Part shown: piece by piece, positions 35,827 to 45,987 of the stretch | Layout: every line of letters starts with the position of its first letter | Numbering within the stretch: position 1 is the first letter of the stretch | Source of the DNA: Antedon mediterranea | Taxonomy: Eukaryota; Echinodermata; Crinoidea; Comatulida; Antedonidae | NCBI RefSeq assembly: GCF_964355755.1 | Contig: NC_092680.1 | Span: 8,781,001 to 8,845,000 of the forward strand | Reading direction: 5' to 3' | Length of the DNA stretch: 64,000 nt | Made by a program: the position numbers and the translations under genes | The notes under the pieces: model-generated | Told to the model about the DNA's origin: nothing | The model's database searches: none | What the model saw: the letters and a program-made list of their open reading frames with translations, nothing else

Positions 35827-36552
35827 TGTTATGCGCGATTTGAACGATTTGCGCAATTTAAAATTGCGCAAAGAATTCTTGCGCAATATTAAATTGCGCA
35901 ATTTCAAATTGCGCAAGAAAATCCTTGCGCAATTTCAAATTGCGCTGCACAATTTTTAAATTGCGCAAGATAGTTCTTGCGCAATATGACACCTTTGCGC
36001 AATTTGAAAACGAACTGTTTGTTATTTTTATTATTGTACTCATTTGTTGTTGAGAATGGTACCGAAAGGTCGATCTTTTTTGTCATTAAATTTAATTTTT
36101 AAGTTAAATAGTAAACGTCTAATAATTCGTAATAATTATTGTTTCTAAAAAAAATCCAATCGTTATAAGTCTTATTAATCGTCATTAGTACTGATATTTG
36201 AATTGAAATTATTATATTACTATTGGTATTTATTTATGCCTTCTCCTCATATTATGTGAGAATATGGTATTTTATAGAACCATTGGGAATTCGAGATTTT
36301 TTTTATTCGGAAAAAAAAATCTTCAATTTTGAATCATTCTTAGAAATTACTAAAAAAATATGGGTGTGCATGATTTCACAATCTGTCGAAAAACCTTGCG
36401 CAATTTGCAGATTACTTGCGCAATTTAATACGTTGCTTGCGCAATTTGAAACACATGTTTCAATTCAAATTGCGCAAGGAATTTTTTGCGCAATTTAAAA
36501 TTGCGCAAGAAAATCCTTGCGCAATTTCAAATTGCGCAAATCGCGCATAACA
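35827..36552. mobile_element. TTGCGCAA-rich foldback element, copy A
   Basis: Its ends are TGTTATGCGCGATTTGAACG on the left and the inverted TCGCGCATAACA on the right. Both ends carry clusters of the 8-bp palindrome TTGCGCAA, mostly as TTGCGCAATTT or AAATTGCGCAA. A unique AT-rich centre separates the clusters. It is inserted in the minisatellite. No clear target-site duplication (GTGA and CCGA flank it). Confidence 0.85.
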
Positions 36553-37332
36553 CCGATACAACCAGTACAGTAGGTGCAACCTCCGGCTCACTATGTCTCC
36601 AACAGTAGCACAAGTGGTAGGCTAACTTACTTACTGTGTCTTAACTCTCCTTTTACTATTCAACTCCAATTTTCTCTTTCTTTTCTCTAATCTTCTCTAC
36701 ACTTTGTTTTCCAATTGCTCTAATGTCCCTACTTATTTTACACGTCTTCTCCCTGCTTCTCCGCTTTTCCAGCTCCAATCTCTCCCTTCTTTTTAACGCA
36801 GCTCGAGGTAACCCTCCATTGCCTTCCTTCTCCAATCCCTCTCTGCTTTTTAACGCAGCTCGAGGTAACCCTCCATTGCCTTCCTTCTCCAATCCCTCTC
36901 TCCTTTTTAACGCAGCTCGAGGTAACCCTCCATTGCCTTCCTTCTCCAATCCCTCTCTGCTCTTTTTCTCACGTCCGTTCTCTGCTACTCTTCCTGCCTA
37001 ACTTTCTGGTCTGGATTGGTTTTAATGCAGTGTTTTTTTTTTATTTGAGCCATAACATTTTCCATAAAGACTATTAAGAAGGGTGCTTTTCTGTGCTTTC
37101 TTTTATAGCCTGGTGTTGCTACAAAATTGTCTACACCCACCCTCTACTACTACTAGCCTATCATATGATACTATTACTAGTGAGTATTTACTCTTAATAA
37201 CATTTGATTGCAGTTTTTTATGTAAGTCACGGTATTAGAATAGTAATTATTTATGATTAAACTCTGTAAAACATCACACTGGCCAAAGCTTCTGTTTGCC
37301 TAACAATATATAAGGCCTGGCTGTAATATAAA
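36553..37332. repeat. 57-bp tandem array (about 36790-36965) and flanks
   Basis: Three copies of a 57-bp unit containing AACGCAGCTCGAGGTAACCC and TTCCTTCTCCAATCCCTCTC lie at about 36790-36965. The unit is 19 codons long, so it creates long frames on both strands. The remainder (36553-36790 and 36966-37332) is pyrimidine-rich or AT-rich with no supported gene. Confidence 0.85.
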
Positions 37333-38133
37333 TGTTATGCGCGATTTGAACGATTTGCGCAATTTGAAATTGCGCAAAAAAATCCTTGCGCAATTTTAAA
37401 TTGCGCAAGAATTATTTGCGCAATTTCAAATTGCGCAAGGATTTTTTTGCGCAATTTCAAATTGCGCAATCAACTTGCGCAATTTCAAATTGCGCAAGAA
37501 AATCTTTGCGCAATTTTAAATTGCGCTGCACAATTTGTAAATTGCGCAAGATAGTTCTTGCGCAATATGACACCTTTGCGCAATTTGAAAACGAACTGTA
37601 AATTTTCCCATACATGGCTATAGGCTAGGCCTAGGCAGAGGAGTTTAAAATTTAGTATTTTATTATATAAATAAGACCATTTCAATGAAGATAATGTTTA
37701 ATACTCACTTTTTAAGTTTTTAATATTAGTTTAAGCTAGGCCATGTAACCTAGTCAGTATCAGTAGTCCAGACCCTAGCTAGGCTAGAGTAGTATAGCCG
37801 GCCGCCCGCGCCGCGCCCGCCTGGTGGAACACCACCGCTTCGTTTTCCTTCGTCGGTTCTTCGACGGTATGCTAACTTATAACAATATTTGCACTACTAA
37901 AATAAGGAAATGCGATATTTATCTTTAAATTTGAATCATTCTTAGAAATTACTATAAAAATATGGGTGTACATGATTTCACAATCTGTCGAAAAACCTTG
38001 CGCAATTTGCAGATTACTTGCGCAATTTAATACGTTGCTTGCGCAATTTGAAACACATGTTTCAATTCAAATTGCGCAAGGATTTTTTTTGCGCAATTTC
38101 AAATTGCGCAAATCGTTCAAATCGCGCATAACA
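37333..38133. mobile_element. TTGCGCAA-rich foldback element, copy B
   Basis: It has the same ends as copy A. I count about 14 TTGCGCAA sites in the left cluster (37350-37590) and 6 in the right cluster (37998-38110). The centre contains TAGGCCTAGGC words and a GC-rich patch (GGCCGCCCGCGCCGCGCCCG, about 37799-37818). Possible target-site duplication TAAA/TCAA (3 of 4). Frames reading AQFKLRK.. are artefacts of the palindromes. Confidence 0.9.
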
Positions 38134-38926
38134 TCAATAATAAAGTAAGTTGTACAGTATTCAGTTGCTATAACCACTGTTCAATGGGCGCGGCCATCTT
38201 TAAAACTTTGTTGTCTTTAAAAATAGTTTATTTAGTGCTACCGATTTATTTTAATAATAATTTATTTCTGTAATGAAAGATATACAATATATCACCGTTA
38301 TAGAAAAATGAACTTTGAAATCCGAAATAAAATTTTTATTTAATCTATAATATCGTTCAAAATCAACATTACAAAATTGTTCGTTACTTGCATGACATAT
38401 ATTTGACCTCTGAAGTAAAAATAAACAAAACGTAAACATAACATTGTTTCGGAGGAAATTCCTAGATTAAAGACTTAATGCAACATTTGAGGTTACTTCA
38501 TATAGACTTAGTATGTTTATCTTCTCTATTGAATAATGAACCATTCATTAATAAATATTCTAGACTAGGCCTAGGTTAGCTAGGCCTATAATAGGCCGTA
38601 TATGATACCTACCTAGCCTACTCTGTCTGTGAGGCTAGGCCTAAAAGCCTAGCTAAAGCTAGCTAGACAAGTACCTAGTCTAGGGCCAGGCCTAGCTAGA
38701 ATAGCGCTATAATACAATCTTTTGTAGTAGGCCTAGATAGACTCTAGCTATACTTAGGAGTATAAGAGAGGCCTACTTAACAAAATGTGTAGGCCTAGCT
38801 AGCTAGTAGAATAGTAGTTAGAGAGAAGAGAGGCTAGGCTAGGCCTAGCTAGGTAGGTAGGCCTAGCATGTCATTAGTTAGGGCTGCTGGTGCCTGCCTA
38901 TTACAATATGTTATCATAGTTATGCC
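38134..38926. other. non-coding stretch with TAGGCCTAG island
   Basis: No exon supported. At 38560-38880 the words AGGCCTAG, CTAGCTAG and TAGGCCTAC are dense, forming a low-complexity, partly self-complementary patch. Similar islands occur at 19560-19810, 45530-45560 and 61790-62130. Confidence 0.6.
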
Positions 38927-39826
38927 GTGGCTAAAGATACGGTACCGTATCCTAACTTCTGTTTGCTAAAGGTACGGTAAAATTGTATTATGTCATAATC
39001 AACTAATGGGGTGTGACGTCATCGTATAAACATGGCCTCCATGGTATAAATAAGGACTTTTGTTCATATCGCGTCTGTAGAGAATGCCGATCGGCGGCAC
39101 CAGGATTCATGGATGTGTTTGCTGATTCTGTGACTCAGCTCCAGGGCTAGACCTAGCAATGTTGAATTCAGAAGTCTAATAACGGGCGATGTCGATGCTG
39201 TAGTGTATTAATAAAGCAAGTTCATGTGGTTGGTGGACGTTACATAAAGCTTTTAAAACATACATGCACTCAATCTCAACTATTATTTCAACATACAGTA
39301 GTAGTAGTGTTATAATCCGATATGTTGATAGCCAAATTGTTGGAAATTGTGTTGTGTCTAGTTCATTCGTCCATAGTTACTATATATGAGAGTTTTATTT
39401 TTATATTCCAAATGGCCTATTTAAATATTTTTTATTTTAACTTTGTTTTACAGATGGTGACCAAAACAAAGCAAATGCGGAAAATAAAGGGGCCCTCAAA
39501 TACTATGATTTACACAGCATAGTACGTAGTAGGCCTTTTGAAACGGTTTTCTGTATTCTAGAATTAAAATCAACATGTTTTGGCTTTTCAATAATAACAG
39601 ACGTAGGCTACATTTAGTTTTTGTCACACACGAAGGCGATAATAGCGATAAATAAAGCATAAAGAAAATGTTGAGCGGTTGATCACTGTTTTTGCGATAT
39701 GAAAACAAATCCTTACATGATGATGTCACACATACACCACATCCCAACTGGCTGATTATGACGTAATGCAATTTTACCGTACCTTTAGCAAACAGAAGTT
39801 AGGATACGGTACCGTATCTTTAGCCA
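38927..39826. mobile_element. 0.9-kb element with about 100-bp terminal inverted repeats
   Basis: The left end GTGGCTAAAGATACGGTACC is mirrored exactly at the right end (GGTACCGTATCTTTAGCCAC). Similarity of the arms continues for about 100 bp (CTAACTTCTGTTTGCTAAAGGTACGGTAAAATTG and its complement). Each arm also contains the perfect 16-bp palindrome GATACGGTACCGTATC. No target-site duplication is clear. The interior has no convincing transposase, so it is non-autonomous. Confidence 0.85.
39014..39052 (+). promoter_or_regulatory. CRE-like and TATA-like sites inside the 38.9-kb element
   Basis: A perfect CRE-type palindrome TGACGTCA at 39014-39021 is followed by TATAAATA at 39045-39052. The spacing would suit a compact promoter for a transcript starting near 39080. 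They sit at the inner edge of the left inverted repeat and upstream of the SKI-like gene. Promoter activity is inferred. Confidence 0.35.
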
Positions 39827-40067
39827 CAGCGATTTAGTTAAGCAGGCCCTAGGCCATGACATGAGCCTGGTGGGTGGGAGGCATACGCAGAATTACTACA
39901 CACTAGATAGATCCATCTTAATGCCATATTATTTCCAAAGTTCCATCAAGATTATTAGGGTTAAGGGCTAGCCTAAATCTGCATTATTTTTTTTTTCCAG
40001 TAATTTACAGACTTTTTGTTGTATTTGTTTTACTACAGTTTTGCAGTTTATGGCAGTGCAGTAACTA

Positions 40068-43000
40068 ATGATGCAATCTCCGACAATTTCAAGAGAAGCC
40101 TTGTTTGATGCTGATCTTGAACAAGCTCTATCACTTCTTGACAGAGAACAAGCCAAACTAAGCACACCATTCAGACACAGTAGTGCAAGAAAAAGCACCT
40201 CTTACTCCAAACTGGTTGAATCACCATGTATTTACAAGTCTCATAGTATGGATAGTGGCCTAAGCAGCATAAGTCTTTCTAGCAGGATGTCTAGTGCCCA
40301 AGAGACATCGTCACATCTTAGCTTTAATGTGCAGATTCCTGTAAAACATACTTCTGCAGCAGGTTCACAGACAGGAACATACTACCCCAAATATCAAGTG
40401 TATAAAGAATCAAAATGTATCTCTTGTAAAGACTGTAGTATTTTCTTCTCGCCATCAGCATTCCTTAAGCACTGCCATGACCATAAGCTTGGAACCAGAA
40501 TAGAATGTAATGCCATCAATATTGAACTAGCTACTGATAATCCTGGAGTGCAGCAGCAGAAACTATGGGATGAGTTTCAGATTCAAATTAATGGTATGGG
40601 AGTACAATCCCATGGAGAAAGAGACAGAATTCTCACATCAAACATACCTTTTAAAAACTCTGTAAAGACCATTCCAGATAATCGCTTTAGCTGGAGAGAA
40701 AATGGCAGTGGTGATAGCTTGAATGGAAGTATTCACAGTGATGTCTTAGCTTCTAAACGGTTACTGCAAAGCACACAAAACCTTATACAAGGATCTGCAG
40801 AAAAGGCTAAGAGAAGGTTTAACTCTCGTAAGGACATTATGACATCTGTGTCAGATCTTAGCAATGGGATGTTAGATATTGATGGTGCTAAACAACCAGT
40901 TATCAAGATGTATTCAACCAGCAGTGGACAGCCTCCTTCGGCTAGGAAATCACTACAGAAGTATCTGAGTAATGAAAAAGACTACAAACTTGGAATTTTA
41001 AAACTTTCTGATTCTTCTTTACCTTCTGATAATAAATTGTTGGATAACACTAGAGATACAAGGCATTTTGATTTAAGAAGTAGTACTAATAGAACAGACA
41101 GCTTAGTTACCAGTAATACTATACAACATGAGGGACTACTGGATTATACAGCAGAAGAATGTAGTTTTATTGATAACCATATTGAAAAACATATTGATAA
41201 CCATAAACAAAATGATAAAGAAGGTATTGTACTGTATAGAAAATGAATTTGGTTTTAATGTATAAACCAATTGACGTTCACTCTCTATTTGACCGAAAGA
41301 TTTATATAAATTTATTATATCTTACGTTTTGACAGATCCAGTAAAAATACTTCAAAATGCACAAGAACTACTTCAACTAGCTTCAGAAAAAATACAAAAA
41401 CAGCAAAGTCAATCAGGTGAGGAAATATTTTGGAAATATAAGGCATGGCATCACAAAATCGGTGTAGTGTCGGAAATATAATTTTTTAGATTTTATATAT
41501 TCATAATCTATATTTAATAAGCTTTAAAATGAACCGTTGTTGATTAAAATTGGTTTATTATATGAAGAGATATTAATGAAAACATACAAGTCACTTTGTA
41601 GCTCAGGAAATCTTTATTTTGAGAAAATCAACAATGAAATAGCAACGCCGATTAGCTGGGCCTGGCCTAGCCCGCCGATCAACGCAACAACGCTCTTTGT
41701 CAAAACTCGCTATTTTTTCTCAATAACGACAAACTAGTCGAAAATATATCACTGTGTGGTACATAATACTATATTTTTTGTTATTTTAAAAAATTATATG
41801 GATAAAAATTACGATTAAATTCCTAAATATTCATGAAATGTTGAAATGTTCATTCGAGAAACTACGGTGGAAGCCATGCTGTTTCATCGTAAACAAAAGC
41901 GTCAGCCAATCAGAGAGCAATATTTATCTCTATATCCAATCACAGTCAAGGATTCACAAATTGTTGTTAGAAATTTTTGCAACCTAACACCTTAATAAAA
42001 CCAATTTCCATTAGCTAGATTTTAAAAAATCACTTAGGTACCAAACATGACGTGATTCGGGTTTGTTTACAAAAGCGCCGTAAAGAAAGTTGATTTTTTA
42101 TTGAACAAAAATACAATTTCCAATTGATTTTCAATGGAAAAAAATACACATACTTGTGATATTTTTTCATGAACAAGAGTTTGATATGTTAAAGATAACT
42201 GTTTATAGTATGGTTTTTTATTGAAAATTAGGTTATGCCGTTTTTCACATTCTGACAAGGCTTAATATCTCAAAAGTTTAGGTTGTGAGTCTGCGCCGCT
42301 TTTGTGATGCCAGGCCTCATATTGAATAATATTTAGTTGGTTACTACCCTCGCTAAGGATATACTGTAGTTGTGTGATTTTTACAGTTTTATTTTAGCCT
42401 AACAGGACAAATGTAAAACAGATGTTAAATTTATATCTGATATGTTTCTATCCTGTACAAATATGTTTTTAAATTAAAATGTTTATTTTCTTTTTTCAGT
42501 TATAAACTGGGAGGAAAGATATGAAGATGAAAAAAAACTTAGAAGAAAGGTAGAGCAGAAACTAAATGCAGTTCAAGGTAATGTTGAACCAATGAAGATA
42601 TCAATATTTCACTGTATACCCAAATAATAATAATATCGAATATAAAACGCTCTTTACCAGAGTCTCACAGCGCAAAATGAAAAGAATAGCTATTGAAATA
42701 GGTGAATTTTCAGGAGCGATTTGAATTGAAAAGGGGATGGAATGGAACGAAGAAGTTGGTTCCAGATCTCTGGTGCCTGAGCAAAGAAGCCCTTAGGCAC
42801 GGATTTAAGGTTCACGAAACGAAATGAGTTGATGCATATAATTGTGTCAATAATGTCTGTATTGCGTCAACTAGTATGATCAACCAAGCTACTACCAAGA
42901 CGAACCACAAAATATATCTGAATTTATTTTATTCTATTAAAAGAATTATTTATAAATATACAATATAATCAATGATCTATGATAGTTTTTTAGATAAATA

Positions 43001-44373
43001 AAACATAAAGAGGAACATATCATATTTTGTAGGCCTATCATTCGCACTTTATACTCGTACGCTGGCACAGTGGAGAAGGCTTGGCACTCGACGCAGCTCT
43101 CCTGTCGTAGGCCTACTTTGTATGGTGGCTGGACATTTAACATTTTTGGTGTCTATATAGCCCTAAAATTTAGGTTTTATTGTTGGAAATGCTATTAGAA
43201 GTCTATATATATCATATTTCGTCACAATAATTGGCAGGGCTTGGTATTTCTTAGTAGGTCTTGGTTGGTCATACTAGTTGATGTAATACAGACATTATTG
43301 ACGTCGATTTTTAAACATTTTTGGTGTCTATATCGTGCTAAAATTGAGGTTTTATTGTTGGAAATGCTATTAGAACTATATCATACTCCGTTAAATTAAC
43401 ACTTTAAATTGGCAGGTCTTGGTATTTAGGAGGACCTGTTTACATTATGACACTGAAAAACTAGCATGAGGAAATGATCCATGTAACATTAACAACTGTT
43501 TACATTTTGTGAATAGGTTATTAATACAATCAAATTGATCTTTAATTTGTTACCATTTTAGTTTTTTAAGGCCCTAGAGTGCATTTATTTTTAACACTAT
43601 TTATCCTGGGCCTACAAGTAAAAAAATAATATAAAGGTTCATTGTTTCCATATCCAGTGAATTAATGCACTTTGTTTTCTTTAGACAGTATAGACTGCAT
43701 TTACTGAATATTTCCAGCATTAGTAGGGAGGTTTCGCAACCTTACGAATACGATAACGAAAACGGATACGTCACACATTTGTGAAACTTTTGAGCTGATC
43801 CCCATTTCATATTCGTAAAGCGTATTCGTGTTGACGAATATCACCAATCATATTCGTAACTACAAAACGAGTATAGTTTTTGATCTATTTTGCACATTTT
43901 GCATTTGAATCAGGAATGATTCATGATTATAATATAATTATAGATTTATTGAAAGTAATTTACTAAAATGCCAGGTCAATTTTGATAGCAATTTTTAAAG
44001 TCCTCACTCGCTTTGATGTTACGCTAGGCCTAGGCAGCCAAACACCAAGCAACACATACCTGCGCTTCTCTCAAATTTATCGCAGTCATATTTTGGACGG
44101 CGGCCTCAATATTTCGTTGCCACGCGAAACAGATTTTTACTGGCTTACGAAAACGAATACGTGTGCGTGACGTATCCGTTTTCGTTATCGTATTGCGAAA
44201 CCTCCCTATTACCCCTGGATCTCTCACAACATCCTAATCTAATCCAAAAATTATTAACAATCTTTATTTCAACCAGACAAATGTTTCAATTGTTTTCAGA
44301 TCAATTACATCTAGAACAGCAGAGGCGACAAGAATTAGAAATTGAACTAAGGGCATTAAAGTTGCAATTGTAA
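40068..44373 (+). CDS. serine-rich protein with SKI/SNO-like zinc finger and C-terminal coiled coil
   Basis: Four exons (40068-41223, 41336-41416, 42500-42577 and 44300-44373) join in phase to 462 residues. An in-frame TAA at 40062-40064 and two adjacent ATGs fix the start. Residues 117-139 read CISCKDCSIFFSPSAFLKHC followed by HDH. The spacing C-x2-C-x2-C-x11-H-x-H, with P and F between, matches my memory of the zinc-binding segment of SKI/SNO co-repressors. No SKI/DACH helix domain precedes it. Much of the rest is Ser/Thr/Asn-rich and probably disordered. The last three exons encode helices (ILQNAQELLQLASEKIQ, ERYEDEKKLRRKVEQKL, LEQQRRQELEIELRALKLQL) typical of a coiled coil. SKI-family identity is tentative; a centrosomal or adaptor protein is an alternative. 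Confidence 0.75.
41447..42311. mobile_element. 0.87-kb inverted-repeat element in intron 2 of the SKI-like gene
   Basis: The ends are GGCATCACAAAATCGGTGTAG-like on the left and the inverted GCGCCGCTTTTGTGATGCC on the right. The flanks AGGCAT and AGGCCT are similar and may be a degraded target-site duplication. It fills most of the 1.08-kb intron (41417-42499). No coding frame inside is recognised. Confidence 0.7.
42660..43440. repeat. inverted and direct repeats in intron 3 of the SKI-like gene
   Basis: GTCAATAATGTCTGTATT...ACTAGTATGA at 42846-42880 recurs inverted at 43260-43305. Separately, ACATTTTTGGTGTCTATAT, GGTTTTATTGTTGGAAATGC and TTGGCAGG(G/T)CTTGGTATTT recur directly at 43135-43250 and 43312-43435. 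A patch at 42715-42810 (GGTTCCAGATCTCTGGTGCC) resembles degraded retroelement sequence but keeps no frame. Confidence 0.65.
43726..44206. mobile_element. 481-bp inverted-repeat element with TA target site
   Basis: The ends GGGAGGTTTCGCAA and TTGCGAAACCTCCC are exact inverted copies, and similarity continues (CGATAACGAAAACGGATACG) for about 45 bp. TA flanks both sides (43724-43725 and 44207-44208), which fits Tc1/mariner-type integration. It lies in the last intron of the SKI-like gene, about 90 bp before its final exon. Confidence 0.85.
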
Positions 44374-44471
44374 AGAGAACCAACCAAATGGGTAATCAGG
44401 TGAATGTTAATGTATGTATACTGTAGAAAAAGAAATTGTTTTTTTTAAACTGGTAATGAGATCGATGTATT

Positions 44472-45987
44472 TTACAAGACAGCACTCCTGACAGGCCTTG
44501 AGCTTGTACCTCCTACTTCATGCTTGCTTACCATACCACTATCTTGACCATAGTGACGTGTAAATAAAATATTTACCCACTGACGAATTCTCTCATTTAA
44601 TACCTCTAAAGTATTATTTTCTCCATCGTACGCAATAACAATTGTTAGTATCTTTATGTTACATCCTCTGCTTAGAGGCCGTCTTTCATTTGTTATCAAA
44701 TCACAATACTACTTTTATGGTTGAAATTAATAATATAGGAAAATGTCTTAATAGACAAAATACTGTATTAGGTTTGGATGCTCTTCAGACTTTTCTTAAA
44801 TATCTCCTGAAGTTCTTGCCGTTTCCTTACACATTTTACAATTTGTTTGTATTGCCATCTTGCCATTCTACAGTACTTCCAATGTTTATTTGACAAGAGT
44901 GCTCTTTTTTACCAAATTGATCTCAAGTATTCAACGCTAGAATCTTCAGATACAACAAAGCACTGTACTATGTTATTATATTTTTTAATGCTTAACTCGT
45001 AGTCATTGTGCCATAATGAGTCCGTCCACAACGATATCTATTTTTATGTATTTTCCCAAATGTGCTTACAATTTTTAAAATTATCTAGTTTTCTAGTGTA
45101 CATTTCATAATATTAAAGACACCATCCCTACGTTTTTTAGATCTATTTTAAGATCACAAACTATATTTAATGTAAAAATAATACTATATGGTCATATTTC
45201 GATAACTTTTTTCGTCTTTAAATGGTTAAAAATGTGAAAAATAAGTCGATTTTAATAATTATAGCGGCCCGCTATAAATCCCAAAATGCATTGCGCGCAG
45301 ATTGATTTTTTTTCTTCTGTAATTCACCCACTTTTCGATCAATCGTGAGGCCAAAACAAATGGAAGACTCCTAACTTTTCAGCGAAAATACCGGGTTTTC
45401 CCCAATTTTTATCAACGGAGTCTGGCAAAAATAGAAAGACAATTAATGCAGCAACTATACAACGTCAGGCTAGGTATATAGCTAGCGTACGATGTTCGTA
45501 CGTTACCAATGTTTACCAGCTAGGCCTACAAAACTAAGCCTAGCTAGGCTAGGCCTAAAGACCGTCCACGAGAGGTCAGTCGCCGCGAGCTACTTAGGTA
45601 GTGCATTGTTTCTCACTTTTTATCATAATTTACCATAAAACGTACATTTAAGACAAGGAATGACCTGGTTTAATGTTTTTAAAGTAATATATAATATGTA
45701 TTATTTTTACAAAACGTCACAAATTGTAGGGAAGGTGTCTTTAAATAAGTTTCTGATAAATGTAATAGAATGTATTTTTTAATATTGTAATTTAATATAA
45801 AACTGTATACCAATACATCATCGTTATACATACCGCATTCTAACATTTTGTACCATTTATTCCATTCGTGGAGCGAGTGTGTCTCAAGTGGGACAGTGTC
45901 ATTAAATACATTTCTTGCATCATCCTGACCATATTTTTTCAGGACAAATATATCAAAATGTCTTAATGGTCTGGGCAGCATCATCAT
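44472..45987 (-). CDS. possible minus-strand gene of unknown family, two exons
   Basis: One exon candidate covers 45987/45970 down to 45834: acceptor GCTGCCCAG, protein PLRHFDIFVLKKYGQDDARN and on to HEWNKWYKMLECG, donor GTATGT in phase 1. The second runs from 44665 down to a stop at 44472, or to a donor at 44532: NIKILTIVIAYDGENNTLEV, then RHYGQDSGM. The phases match (G|GATGT), and the intervening intron contains the TTAA element at 45117. Residue composition looks like globular protein, and both parts contain YGQD. I do not recognise the family. It would be convergent with the SKI-like gene, whose stop is at 44373. Confidence 0.4.
45117..45740. mobile_element. MITE with TTAA target sites, long copy
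   Basis: TTAA flanks both ends (45113-45116 and 45741-45744). The ends AGACACCATCCCTAC and GTAGGGAAGGTGTCT are inverted repeats. It shares internal blocks with 34614-34935 and holds an extra GC-richer insert with TAGCTAGGCTAGGCCTA words. TTAA plus short inverted repeats suggests mobilisation by a piggyBac- or Kolobok-type transposase. Confidence 0.85.

Noticed and set aside
36656-37001. Repetitive protein with a 19-residue unit on either strand
   Set aside because: The 57-bp tandem unit is a multiple of three, so open frames are expected by chance on both strands.
37386-37601. Long frames rich in Lys, Arg, Asn and Phe in the TTGCGCAA elements (also 36.0, 60.9-61.2 kb)
   Set aside because: They only translate the palindromic repeat and appear in several frames and both strands, with no start, splice or family support.
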